Source of the DNA: Gammaproteobacteria bacterium | GTDB lineage: Bacteria > Pseudomonadota > Gammaproteobacteria > Pseudomonadales > Halomonadaceae | Reading direction: 5' to 3' | Length of the DNA: 6,110 bases | Assembly: GCA_023485185.1 (NCBI GenBank) | Contig: JAMCZP010000099.1 | Location: 1 to 6,110, forward strand | Shown: positions 1-5,495 of the stretch, piece after piece | How the letters are laid out: the number at the start of each line of letters is the position of its first letter | How positions within the stretch are numbered: the stretch's first letter is position 1 | The notes under the pieces: model-generated | Databases searched by the model: none | What the model saw: only the letters and a program-made list of their open reading frames with translations | What the model was told of the DNA's origin: nothing | Program-made: the position numbers and the translations under genes

Positions 1-2
1 TT

Positions 3-488
3 GAAGCCGCTGAGCTGGATTTAGCAACACTGCAGCAGAGAACAGAAGCCCTTGAGGTTGAGCAGGCCGAAGCGGAAGCCGAGCTTGCTGCAACGCGTGC
101 AGACATTGCCAATGCTGAAGAAGATTTATCTACTTTACGGGGTGAGCTCGAAACCCGCGAAGAAGAAGTAGATAACCTTAACGAGCAAATAGATCAAAGG
201 CAGAGCCGTCTTGACGAGCTAAATGAAACATACGCTGAGGTAGAAGCTGAGAAAGAGGAGGCCGAAGCCGCTCGTGATGCTGCTCAACAGTCTCACCAAG
301 AGGCAGAAGAGGCCCGCAGTCAGGTTGATGCAGATATTGAAGCGTTAAACGGCGAGATTGAGCAGGCTAATAGCCAGTTGGCCGCACTCGGTGAGCAGGT
401 AAGTGAACTAGAACAAGAGCGGGATGCGCTCACCGTGGAAATCACCTCGCTCAGAGCGATGCGCGACGAAGCACAAGTGACTGAATAA
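3..488 (+). CDS. Acidic coiled-coil protein, C-terminal part (5' end outside window)
   Basis: The frame is open from base 3 to a TAA stop at 486-488 and gives 161 residues, with no start inside the window that needs to be invoked. Thirty-seven of the 161 residues are Glu. There is no Pro, Cys, Trp or Phe and only three Gly, with hydrophobic Leu/Ile/Val/Ala residues spaced in heptad fashion throughout. This is what a long uninterrupted alpha-helical coiled coil looks like. The protein ends shortly after the coil (final residues AQVTE), so no C-terminal globular domain follows. Low-complexity coils of this kind match SMC, myosin-tail and many unrelated proteins by composition alone, so the function cannot be assigned from this fragment. 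Any functional domain or membrane anchor must lie upstream of the window. The dinB-like gene starts 15 bases after the stop, so the two may share a transcript. Confidence 0.85.
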   Translation, partial: EAAELDLATLQQRTEALEVEQAEAEAELAATRADIANAEEDLSTLRGELETREEEVDNLNEQIDQRQSRLDELNETYAEVEAEKEEAEAARDAAQQSHQEAEEARSQVDADIEALNGEIEQANSQLAALGEQVSELEQERDALTVEITSLRAMRDEAQVTE

Positions 489-503
489 ACTGGAGCGTTT
501 AAG

Positions 504-1001
504 ATGCGGTATGTAAATGCTTTTAGATATAAGAAGTGGGCTAATAATGAGCTTCTTTCGTTTGGAGAGCGCCAGTTTCATTTACTCCCAGAAAACGATG
601 CAACTTTCTTTCTGCGCATATTGAATCATACCGCAGTCGTCGACAGCCTATTCATTAGCCGTATTGCTGGCACGAAAGAGCAATTTGCTGCAGACAATAC
701 GGTAGAAACGCCATCCTTTTCAGAATTAAGGGAAAGGATGGAGGAGAGTGATTCATGGCTGGTGATGTTTGCCGAATCAGCATCTTTAAATGATTTGGAT
801 CGCGTCATTTCGTTTCGCTTTATCGATGGCGATGTTGGTCAGCTATCTGTCGATGAAATTCTGCTTCATTTATTGACTCATGGCAGTAATCACAGGGGGA
901 TGGCATCACGCGCGTTAGGCTCACATGGACTTGAGCGGCCCAAAGACACCTTTACGCGATTTCTCCACGAGCAGGAGCCGTTCCGGCGAAATAAGAAGTA
1001 G
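504..1001 (+). CDS. DinB family protein (putative metal-binding four-helix bundle)
   Basis: This 165-residue protein has the size and layout of the DinB/YfiT-like superfamily, four-helix-bundle proteins that usually bind a divalent metal through three histidines. The N-terminal helix has the typical Y-K-K-W-A-N pattern (residues 9-14). The expected His triad is present: H42 in LNHTAVVD, then H126 and H130 in the HxxxH of LLTHGSNHRG. The hydrophobic helix after the second and third ligands (residues 131-139) is also characteristic. Some family members are thiol-dependent transferases or hydrolases, but most are uncharacterised and the substrate here is unknown. The name comes from a DNA-damage-inducible Bacillus gene. 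It is unrelated to DNA polymerase IV, which is also called DinB. The ATG at 504 is preceded by GGAG at 492-495 with an 8-base spacer, which supports this start. No LexA-type box was recognised upstream. Confidence 0.9.
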   Translation: MRYVNAFRYKKWANNELLSFGERQFHLLPENDATFFLRILNHTAVVDSLFISRIAGTKEQFAADNTVETPSFSELRERMEESDSWLVMFAESASLNDLDRVISFRFIDGDVGQLSVDEILLHLLTHGSNHRGMASRALGSHGLERPKDTFTRFLHEQEPFRRNKK

Positions 1002-1168
1002 CTCAGCCACAAGTCAACATTATTGCTAGCTTTCCCTTCCCAGCCATTCCATGGTTTAGGCATGTAGGTTCGCTGTATAGCTGCTTGCATGCCTGCACTA
1101 AAATACGCCCCAACCGCTTAGATGTTACTATTTTTGCCACTGAACCCCATTTACGTTAAGGAAGGATC
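1002..1168. other. Intergenic region upstream of lemA
   Basis: This 167-base gap separates the dinB-like gene from lemA and is the most likely place for the promoter of the lemA-M48-DUF2784 cluster. A TAAAAT hexamer at 1099-1104 resembles a sigma70 -10 box (5 of 6 matches), but no good -35 box lies 16-18 bases upstream of it. A second, weaker candidate is TACTAT at 1126-1131. No stem-loop followed by a T run is seen, so there is no clear intrinsic terminator for the upstream gene. No credible coding frame is seen here. Confidence 0.4.
1158..1166 (+). promoter_or_regulatory. Ribosome binding site of lemA
   Basis: The purine run AAGGAAGGA lies just before the ATG at 1169. The TAAGGA part (1157-1162) sits 6 bases from the start codon, a good Shine-Dalgarno position. 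It supports the ATG at 1169 as the lemA start. Confidence 0.7.
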
Positions 1169-1765
1169 ATGGCGCTTACACTTATTATCATCTTGGCGAT
1201 GATTGCCGCTGTCGCGTTTTATGTCGTCTCTATCTACAACCGGCTTGTGTCGTTGCGCAATCGCTACCAGAACGCTTTTGCCCAAATTGAAGTGCAACTG
1301 AAGCGTCGGCATGACCTGATTCCCAACCTGGTAGAGACCGCCAAGGGTTACCTTAGTCACGAGCGGGAAACCCTACAGTCAGTCATTGAAGCTCGGAATA
1401 CAGCAGCGGCGGGGCTCAAGGCTGCGGCGGCAAATCCTGGTAGCGCCAAAGCAATTGCTGATCTTGGCGGAGCTGAAGGGGCGCTTACTCAAGCGATGGG
1501 GCGGCTTAATGTGGTGATGGAAGCCTATCCTGATCTTAAAGCCTCACAAAACATGCAGCAGCTGTCTGAAGAGCTCACTAGCACTGAAAACAAGGTGGCC
1601 TTTGCACGGCAGTCATTTAATGACGCGGTGATGCAGTACAACACCTATCGGCAGAGCTTTCCGCCAGTGGCGGTGGCGGGCATGTTTGGGCATGGCCAGG
1701 ATGCTTCCTTGTTAGCGTTCGAAGACAGTGCTCAGATCCAGGCAGCGCCTAAGGTGTCGTTTTGA
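1169..1765 (+). CDS. lemA: LemA family protein
   Basis: This 198-residue protein is a typical full-length LemA. It has one N-terminal membrane segment (about residues 3-21) followed by a helical soluble domain. Family signatures are clear: the Y-N-x-L-V-x-L-R-N-x-Y-x-N-A-F run (23-37), the R-R-H-D-L-I-P-N-L-V motif (46-55), YPDLKAS (120-126), and the helix L-x-S-T-E-N-K-V-A-F-A-R (136-147) leading to NDAVMQYN (151-158). It ends with the usual acidic-hydrophobic tail and a final P-K-V-S-F. The short N-terminus and the protein after it are expected to give a membrane-anchored helical bundle; which side of the membrane it faces is not settled from sequence. LemA proteins have no established enzymatic activity. 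They are often encoded next to M48/HtpX-like proteases, as here, with only 56 bases between the genes, which suggests a shared role in membrane protein quality control. The ATG has a strong Shine-Dalgarno sequence. Confidence 0.96.
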   Translation: MALTLIIILAMIAAVAFYVVSIYNRLVSLRNRYQNAFAQIEVQLKRRHDLIPNLVETAKGYLSHERETLQSVIEARNTAAAGLKAAAANPGSAKAIADLGGAEGALTQAMGRLNVVMEAYPDLKASQNMQQLSEELTSTENKVAFARQSFNDAVMQYNTYRQSFPPVAVAGMFGHGQDASLLAFEDSAQIQAAPKVSF

Positions 1766-1799
1766 TTCACTCAAGTTCTTAGCGATTCAACTTCTAAGC
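1764..1799 (+). repeat. Short imperfect direct repeat between lemA and the protease gene
   Basis: GATTCA followed by a motif of type A-S-T-T-C-T-W-A-G-C occurs twice in tandem, at 1764-1783 and 1784-1799. The copies match at 14 of 16 aligned bases with a 4-base gap. The first copy overlaps the lemA stop codon. It may be a small local duplication or chance. No function is evident. Confidence 0.3.
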
Positions 1800-1821
1800 C
1801 ACTGCACAGGGAAAGCGACAT

Positions 1822-3759
1822 ATGGATTTTTTTACTGCGCAGGATCAAGCGCGTCGTAAAACTGGGCGTCTGGTCATATTGCTAGTGCTGGCCGTAGTGG
1901 CGCTGATTGTTGTCGCCACGCTGGCGATTGCCATCACGCTCCAATTGATGGATGGGGGCCAACCCGCAGCACAATCCAGCCTTGCTGATCAGGGAATATG
2001 GTCAGCGCTATCCATTGAGCTTGTCGCTGGTGTGGCGATTGCGGTGTTGGCAATCGTGGTGTTGGGTGGCTTATTTAAACGCAGCCAACTACGTCGTGGT
2101 GGCCGTGCAGTGGCGGAAGCGCTCGGTGGCCGGGAAATCAATCTAAACACCCGCGATGCTCATGAACGCCGCATTTTGAATGTGGTTGAAGAGATGGCCA
2201 TTGCGTCTGGAACGCCGGTGCCCTCGGTTTATGTGTTGGAGGAGGAGGCCATCAATGCCTTCGCGGCGGGGCATCAAACCAGTGATGCGGTTATCGGCAT
2301 TACCCGAGGTGCGATCAGCAGCCTGACACGGGAAGAGCTGCAGGGGGTGGTTGCCCATGAGTTTAGCCATATTCTGCATGGCGATATGCGCCTCAATATG
2401 CGGCTGATCAGTGTGTTGCACGGCATTCTGCTGATTGGTTTATTGGGTGGAACGCTGCTGCACAGTATGCGTTTTCGGCGGATGGGCGGCGGCAAGCGCG
2501 ATAACTCTGGGGCGGTCATTCTGGTGCTAGGGGCGGTGCTAATGCTGGTCGGTTACGCGGGCACCTTCTTTGGCAATTTGATTAAGTCAGCGGTCAGTCG
2601 GCAGCGCGAGTATCTAGCGGATGCTTCAGCGGTGCAGTTTACCCGCAACCCCCAGGGGATTGGTAACGCGCTGGTTAAGATTGGCGCTCATAGTCAGGGC
2701 TCTAACCTTCAAGCAGCCCAGGCGGCGGAGTTCAGTCATTTGTATTTCGGTCAGGGTGTACGGCTGGGGTTTAATCAAATGATGGCCACCCATCCGCCGT
2801 TAAAAGATCGCATTCAGCGTGTAATGCCAAACTGGAATGGTCGCTTCGAGGCAACGTTGCCCACGCAACCGGTCGAGAGCGAAACAACTGATTCAGCAGC
2901 AACTGCGCCAAATGCACAAGCGGGGTTAAGAGAGTCACCCCTGGCCGCTGTGTTGACAGGTGCTTCTGCTCAAACGGCGATTAATTCCATGGGAAAACCC
3001 GACCAGCGCCATATTGCCCAGGCTCAAACAACGTTAGAAGCACTGCCAGAGAAGATAAAAACCGCCGCCCATGAGGCCTATGCAGCCCGCGCTTTGATAT
3101 ATGCGCTACTGCTCAGTGACGACCAAAGGGTGCGTGAACATCAGCTAGAAGCGTTGCAGAAAATCGCGCTGCCGGATGTTTATCTAGCGTTGGTTAAGCA
3201 TGCCCCTGATGTGATGGCCCTGGATATTCAACTGCGCTTGCCACTGGTTGAGCTGGCGTTACCAGCGCTGAAGTCGCTTTCGGTAGAGCAGGGGCAGCAC
3301 TTTCGACTTTGTATGGAGCGCTTAATGAGTGCGGATGGTCAGGTGAGTCTATGGGAATGGTCGCTTTATCAACTGCTGCTGAATAATTTGAGCGAGCAGG
3401 ATAACGGGCCTGCCAACCTAAAGTTAAACGACCTACAGCGGGAGTGTCAGTTACTGCTGACGGTGTTAGCGGCGGCCGGTCAGGAAGACCCTGATGAGAT
3501 TAGTGCAGCACTGCATGCTGCTGAACGTGAGTTGCCGTTTGCCTTAACAGCCGCTGACGATGTAACCGATATGCGTGCGCTTAGCCTGGCGGTTGAACGC
3601 TTAAGGCGCCTGCAGCCTTTGCAAAAACCTGCCTTGTTGCAAGCAATGGCACGCTGCATTGAGCACAGCGGAATTATTCGCCCGGCCGAAGCTGAACTGT
3701 TCCGTGTGGTGGCAGATATCCTCGACTGCCCGGTGCCGCCATTACTAATAGATGATTAA
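1822..3759 (+). CDS. M48 family membrane zinc metalloprotease with TerB-like C-terminal extension
   Basis: This 645-residue protein is an M48 (HtpX/Ste24-type) membrane protease. The zinc site is complete: HEFSH (H179, E180, H183) and the downstream ligand E263 in REYLADASA, with the conserved D267 four residues later. The M48 motif THPPLKDRIQ follows at 323-332. Hydrophobic segments at about 17-40, 64-85, 196-214 and 230-255 are probable membrane helices, so the active site should face the cytoplasm as in HtpX. HtpX of E. coli is only about 290 residues. Here a further 300 residues follow a low-complexity linker (about 345-375). In that part, SADGQVSLWEWSLYQLL (503-519) and the C-terminal stretch at 605-641, with its R-P-A-E-A-E-L-F-R core and D-C-P-V-P-P-L end, resemble TerB-type helical modules. 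Larger M48 proteins with such tails occur in Proteobacteria. Gene order after lemA supports membrane protein turnover. The ATG at 1822 is preceded by AGGGA at 1808-1812, a moderate ribosome binding site. Confidence 0.94.
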   Translation: MDFFTAQDQARRKTGRLVILLVLAVVALIVVATLAIAITLQLMDGGQPAAQSSLADQGIWSALSIELVAGVAIAVLAIVVLGGLFKRSQLRRGGRAVAEALGGREINLNTRDAHERRILNVVEEMAIASGTPVPSVYVLEEEAINAFAAGHQTSDAVIGITRGAISSLTREELQGVVAHEFSHILHGDMRLNMRLISVLHGILLIGLLGGTLLHSMRFRRMGGGKRDNSGAVILVLGAVLMLVGYAGTFFGNLIKSAVSRQREYLADASAVQFTRNPQGIGNALVKIGAHSQGSNLQAAQAAEFSHLYFGQGVRLGFNQMMATHPPLKDRIQRVMPNWNGRFEATLPTQPVESETTDSAATAPNAQAGLRESPLAAVLTGASAQTAINSMGKPDQRHIAQAQTTLEALPEKIKTAAHEAYAARALIYALLLSDDQRVREHQLEALQKIALPDVYLALVKHAPDVMALDIQLRLPLVELALPALKSLSVEQGQHFRLCMERLMSADGQVSLWEWSLYQLLLNNLSEQDNGPANLKLNDLQRECQLLLTVLAAAGQEDPDEISAALHAAERELPFALTAADDVTDMRALSLAVERLRRLQPLQKPALLQAMARCIEHSGIIRPAEAELFRVVADILDCPVPPLLIDD

Positions 3760-3773
3760 GTGATGGAAGATTA

Positions 3774-4172
3774 ATGCCTACGTTTCTGCTACTGCTCGCC
3801 GATACCATCCTCATTCTGCATGTGCTGTTTGTGGCGTTTGTCGTGTTTGGCTTATTCGCTGTGTATGTTGGCTATTTTCTAAATTGGCGGTGGGTTCGCA
3901 ACCGCGTTTTCCGCATTGTCCATCTATGCGCCATTGGTTACGTGGTGGGGCAAGCTTGGTTAGGTGCGGTCTGCCCATTAACCACTTGGGAAATGGCGCT
4001 GCGGGCAGAGGCGGGGGCGGCCACCTATTCAGGCTCTTTCATTCAATATTGGTTGCATAGTTTGCTCTACTTCACGCTGCCGGAGTGGGTGTTTGTGGTG
4101 GTTTATACCTTATTCGGCAGCTTGGTGCTGGCGAGCTGGTTCGTGGTGCGCCCTCGTAAGCGAACTCGCTGA
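3774..4172 (+). CDS. DUF2784 family membrane protein
   Basis: This 132-residue hydrophobic protein matches the DUF2784 family in length and pattern. It has three evident membrane segments (about residues 4-34, 48-66 and 101-124) and a basic C-terminal tail (RPRKRTR). Family-like features include H16 in the first helix (LHVLFVAFVVFG), the R-x-x-H pair (R47, H50), the glycines of the second helix, and the C-P-L-T-T-W-E motif (67-73). The function of the family is unknown. The gene starts 14 bases after the protease stop, with a weak GGAAG at 3765-3769 just before the ATG, so it is probably translated from the same message as lemA and the protease. Whether it takes part in the same process or is only a passenger in the operon cannot be told from sequence. 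Confidence 0.88.
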   Translation: MPTFLLLLADTILILHVLFVAFVVFGLFAVYVGYFLNWRWVRNRVFRIVHLCAIGYVVGQAWLGAVCPLTTWEMALRAEAGAATYSGSFIQYWLHSLLYFTLPEWVFVVVYTLFGSLVLASWFVVRPRKRTR

Positions 4173-4300
4173 TCCCTTTCTATTGGTTCCTAGTTTCTCC
4201 TAACTTTATCTCCCCAGGCGCATGTTGAGTGGTCTGGAGTTGCATGCCGTTGTTTTAGAATATGTGGCAGGAACGCGGGCTTGTGGCCCACTATTTAGGT
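4173..4300. other. Intergenic region after the DUF2784 gene
   Basis: No convincing gene is seen here. A 4-5 bp inverted repeat at 4159-4170 (AGCG...CGCT) straddling the DUF2784 stop is followed by a pyrimidine-rich stretch but is too short to be called a terminator. A TAGAAT hexamer at 4256-4261 resembles a -10 box (5 of 6) without a good -35 partner. A small GGGC/GCCC inverted repeat lies at 4277-4289. Confidence 0.35.
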
Positions 4301-4351
4301 AATATGTGATACATATATATTTTGTATTCGTTTCATATATTGAGAGATATG
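4301..4351 (+). promoter_or_regulatory. AT-rich inverted repeats, candidate promoter-operator of the ParD-like/map operon
   Basis: This stretch is distinctly more AT-rich than its surroundings and packs several small inverted repeats before the ParD-like start. ATATGT (4302-4307) and ACATAT (4311-4316) form a perfect 6 bp inverted repeat around a 3-base centre. ATACA (4309-4313) pairs with TGTAT (4323-4327), and CATAT (4334-4338) with ATATG (4347-4351). TATATT at 4316-4321 could serve as a -10 box (5 of 6), although the -35 is weak. Antitoxins commonly bind palindromes over their own promoter, and ParD proteins carry an N-terminal ribbon-helix-helix DNA-binding fold, so an autoregulatory operator is a reasonable guess. 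AT-rich sequence forms such repeats by chance, which lowers confidence. Confidence 0.4.
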
Positions 4352-4558
4352 ATGGGCATCGTAAAGATCAATGATCAGTTGCATGAGGATATTCGCAAAG
4401 CGAGCTCTGTGATGGTGCGCTCTATCAATGCGCAGGCGGAGTATTGGATAAAAGTGGGCATGCTAGCCGAGGCTAATCCGAACATGACTTTCTCTGACAT
4501 TATGCACGAGCAAATGAAGCAGGCCGACGTCGATGTCAGGAAGGTGATCGGTGCCTAA
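4352..4558 (+). CDS. ParD-like family protein (putative antitoxin-type regulator)
   Basis: This 68-residue protein begins MGIVKINDQLHEDIRKAS, with the short beta strand and following helix expected of a ribbon-helix-helix type N-terminus. The block S-I-N-A-Q-A-E-Y-W-I-K-V-G (about 24-36) is typical of the ParD-like family, which is annotated as type II antitoxin-like. The C-terminal helix (MTFSDIMHEQMKQADVD) is acidic and amphipathic, as in antitoxins that wrap a partner. The frame is open upstream to a TTG at 4322, but the added residues do not resemble the family. The ATG at 4352 (second of two adjacent ATGs, the other at 4349) gives the family N-terminus, with a weak GAGAG at 4342-4346 as ribosome binding site. 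The gene overlaps the following map gene by 8 bases, so the two should be translationally coupled. No ParE-like toxin is present. The role in DNA binding or in controlling the aminopeptidase is inferred. Confidence 0.85.
   Translation: MGIVKINDQLHEDIRKASSVMVRSINAQAEYWIKVGMLAEANPNMTFSDIMHEQMKQADVDVRKVIGA
4538..4544 (+). promoter_or_regulatory. Ribosome binding site of map, inside the ParD-like gene
   Basis: AGGAAGG lies within the last codons of the ParD-like gene, 6 bases before the GTG at 4551. It supports GTG as the start and allows independent loading of ribosomes on map in addition to coupling with the upstream gene. Confidence 0.75.
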
Positions 4559-5342
4559 CGTCATCCTGAAAAGTGAACAGGAATTAAGCGTTATGCGGGA
4601 GGCAGGACGGCTACTCGCATTGGTGTTCAGTTATCTGGATGAGAAAATAGCGCCTGGGGTAACCACCATGGCGATTAACGATTGGGCCGAGCATTATATT
4701 GTCGATGAGTTGAAGGCTCGCCCGGCCAGTAAAGGCCAATATGATTACCAGTATGTGCTGAATGCATCAGTCAACCATGTGGTATGTCATGGCGTTCCCT
4801 CTGAGACACAAACGCTTAAGTCAGGTGATATCGTTAATGTTGATATTACCCTGGAGAAAGATGGCTTTATTGCTGACTCCAGCAAGATGTACCTGATAGG
4901 GGAAGTGACTCCCTTTGCCAAACGGTTGGTTGATAAAACCTACGAGGCGCTATGGGAGGGGATTAAAACGGTCAAGCCGGGTGCCACCTTAGGCGATGTT
5001 GGTTTTGCGATTCAGCAGCATGCTGAAAAGCATGGCTACTCTGTTGTGCGGGAGTATTGTGGCCATGGGGTTGGTCGGGAGATGCACGAAGAGCCCGAGG
5101 TGTTGCATTACGGAAAGAGAGGCAGGGGCTTGGTGTTGAAAGAAGGCATGGTGTTTACCATTGAGCCCATGATCAATCAGGGAAAAGCCAAAATAAAAAC
5201 CAAGAAAGATGGCTGGACGGTCATTACTAGTGACAAGAAACTGTCTGCCCAGTGGGAACACACTATTGCTGTCACATCATCGGGTTTTGAAGTGCTCACA
5301 CTGCGCGATGACGAGCGTGCTTCAGCTGAGCTTGAGCCATAA
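4551..5342 (+). CDS. map: Type I methionyl aminopeptidase (probable accessory copy)
   Basis: This 263-residue enzyme is expected to remove the initiator Met from nascent proteins in the cytoplasm. Its length is the same as that of classic E. coli MetAP (264), and all five metal ligands are in place: D98 (NVDIT), D109 (IADSSKM), H172 (GHGVGREMHEEP), E205 (FTIEPM) and E236 (QWEHT). The catalytic histidines H80 (VVCHGVP) and H179 are also present. There is no N-terminal zinc-finger extension. The start is GTG with a good AGGAAGG 6 bases upstream, and no in-frame ATG would preserve the conserved N-terminus (ILKSEQELSVMREAGRLLA). The gene overlaps the ParD-like gene by 8 bases. The housekeeping map in related bacteria lies beside rpsB-tsf, which is not the case here, so this is probably a second copy. 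The metal site is intact, so activity is expected; whether its specificity differs from the main enzyme is unknown. Confidence 0.95.
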   Translation: MPNVILKSEQELSVMREAGRLLALVFSYLDEKIAPGVTTMAINDWAEHYIVDELKARPASKGQYDYQYVLNASVNHVVCHGVPSETQTLKSGDIVNVDITLEKDGFIADSSKMYLIGEVTPFAKRLVDKTYEALWEGIKTVKPGATLGDVGFAIQQHAEKHGYSVVREYCGHGVGREMHEEPEVLHYGKRGRGLVLKEGMVFTIEPMINQGKAKIKTKKDGWTVITSDKKLSAQWEHTIAVTSSGFEVLTLRDDERASAELEP

Positions 5343-5437
5343 GCGATGCCATTACCCCCATCTTAGCTTCGAAAGCCGCCAACGCTTATAGGTTTGGAAA
5401 CCATCTGGCGAAGTTGATGAGTTGCGTTAAGCTGAAA

Positions 5438-5469
5438 GCAGCAGGTTGGATACGTATTGATACTGCTGC
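5438..5469 (+). repeat. Inverted repeat upstream of the subtilase gene
   Basis: GCAGCAG (5438-5444) and CTGCTGC (5463-5469) form a perfect 7 bp inverted repeat with an 18-base centre that itself contains the palindrome ATACGTAT (5450-5457). There is no T run after it, so it is not an intrinsic terminator. It ends 16 bases before the ribosome binding site of the protease gene, so it could be an operator or an mRNA leader hairpin, or chance. Confidence 0.35.
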
Positions 5470-5484
5470 AAAGCCAAGCGAAAC

Positions 5485-5490
5485 GGAGGT
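5485..5490 (+). promoter_or_regulatory. Ribosome binding site of the subtilase gene
   Basis: GGAGGT is a near-consensus Shine-Dalgarno sequence placed 5 bases before the ATG at 5496. It fixes the start of the protease gene. Confidence 0.8.
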
Positions 5491-5495
5491 CAACG

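Larger units (their letters stand above)
5343..5495. other. Intergenic region between map and the subtilase gene
   Basis: No gene is supported in this 153-base gap. A small inverted repeat GGTTT-GG-AAACC lies at 5391-5402 and a larger hairpin further on is listed separately. No stem-loop with a T run marks a map terminator, and no sigma70 promoter with both boxes at proper spacing was found, so it is undecided whether the protease gene has its own promoter. Confidence 0.4.

Noticed and set aside
504..1001. DinB as the SOS-induced DNA polymerase IV
   Set aside because: The protein is far too short and has the His-triad helical-bundle pattern; it only shares the name.
890..1090. Minus-strand 66-codon reading frame over the end of the DinB-like gene
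   Set aside because: It overlaps a well-supported gene on the other strand, has no family resemblance and no ribosome binding site that I can see.
1085..1131. TTGCAT at 1085 with TACTAT at 1126 as a sigma70 promoter for lemA
   Set aside because: The spacing between the hexamers is 35 bases, far from the 16-18 needed.
4159..4190. Stem-loop plus pyrimidine-rich run after the DUF2784 gene as an intrinsic terminator
   Set aside because: The stem is only 4-5 bp and the run is a mix of C and T without an uninterrupted T tract.
4322..4351. TTG start giving the ParD-like protein ten extra residues
   Set aside because: The added residues are unlike the family N-terminus, TTG is a rare start, no Shine-Dalgarno sequence precedes it, and it would lie inside the AT-rich putative promoter.
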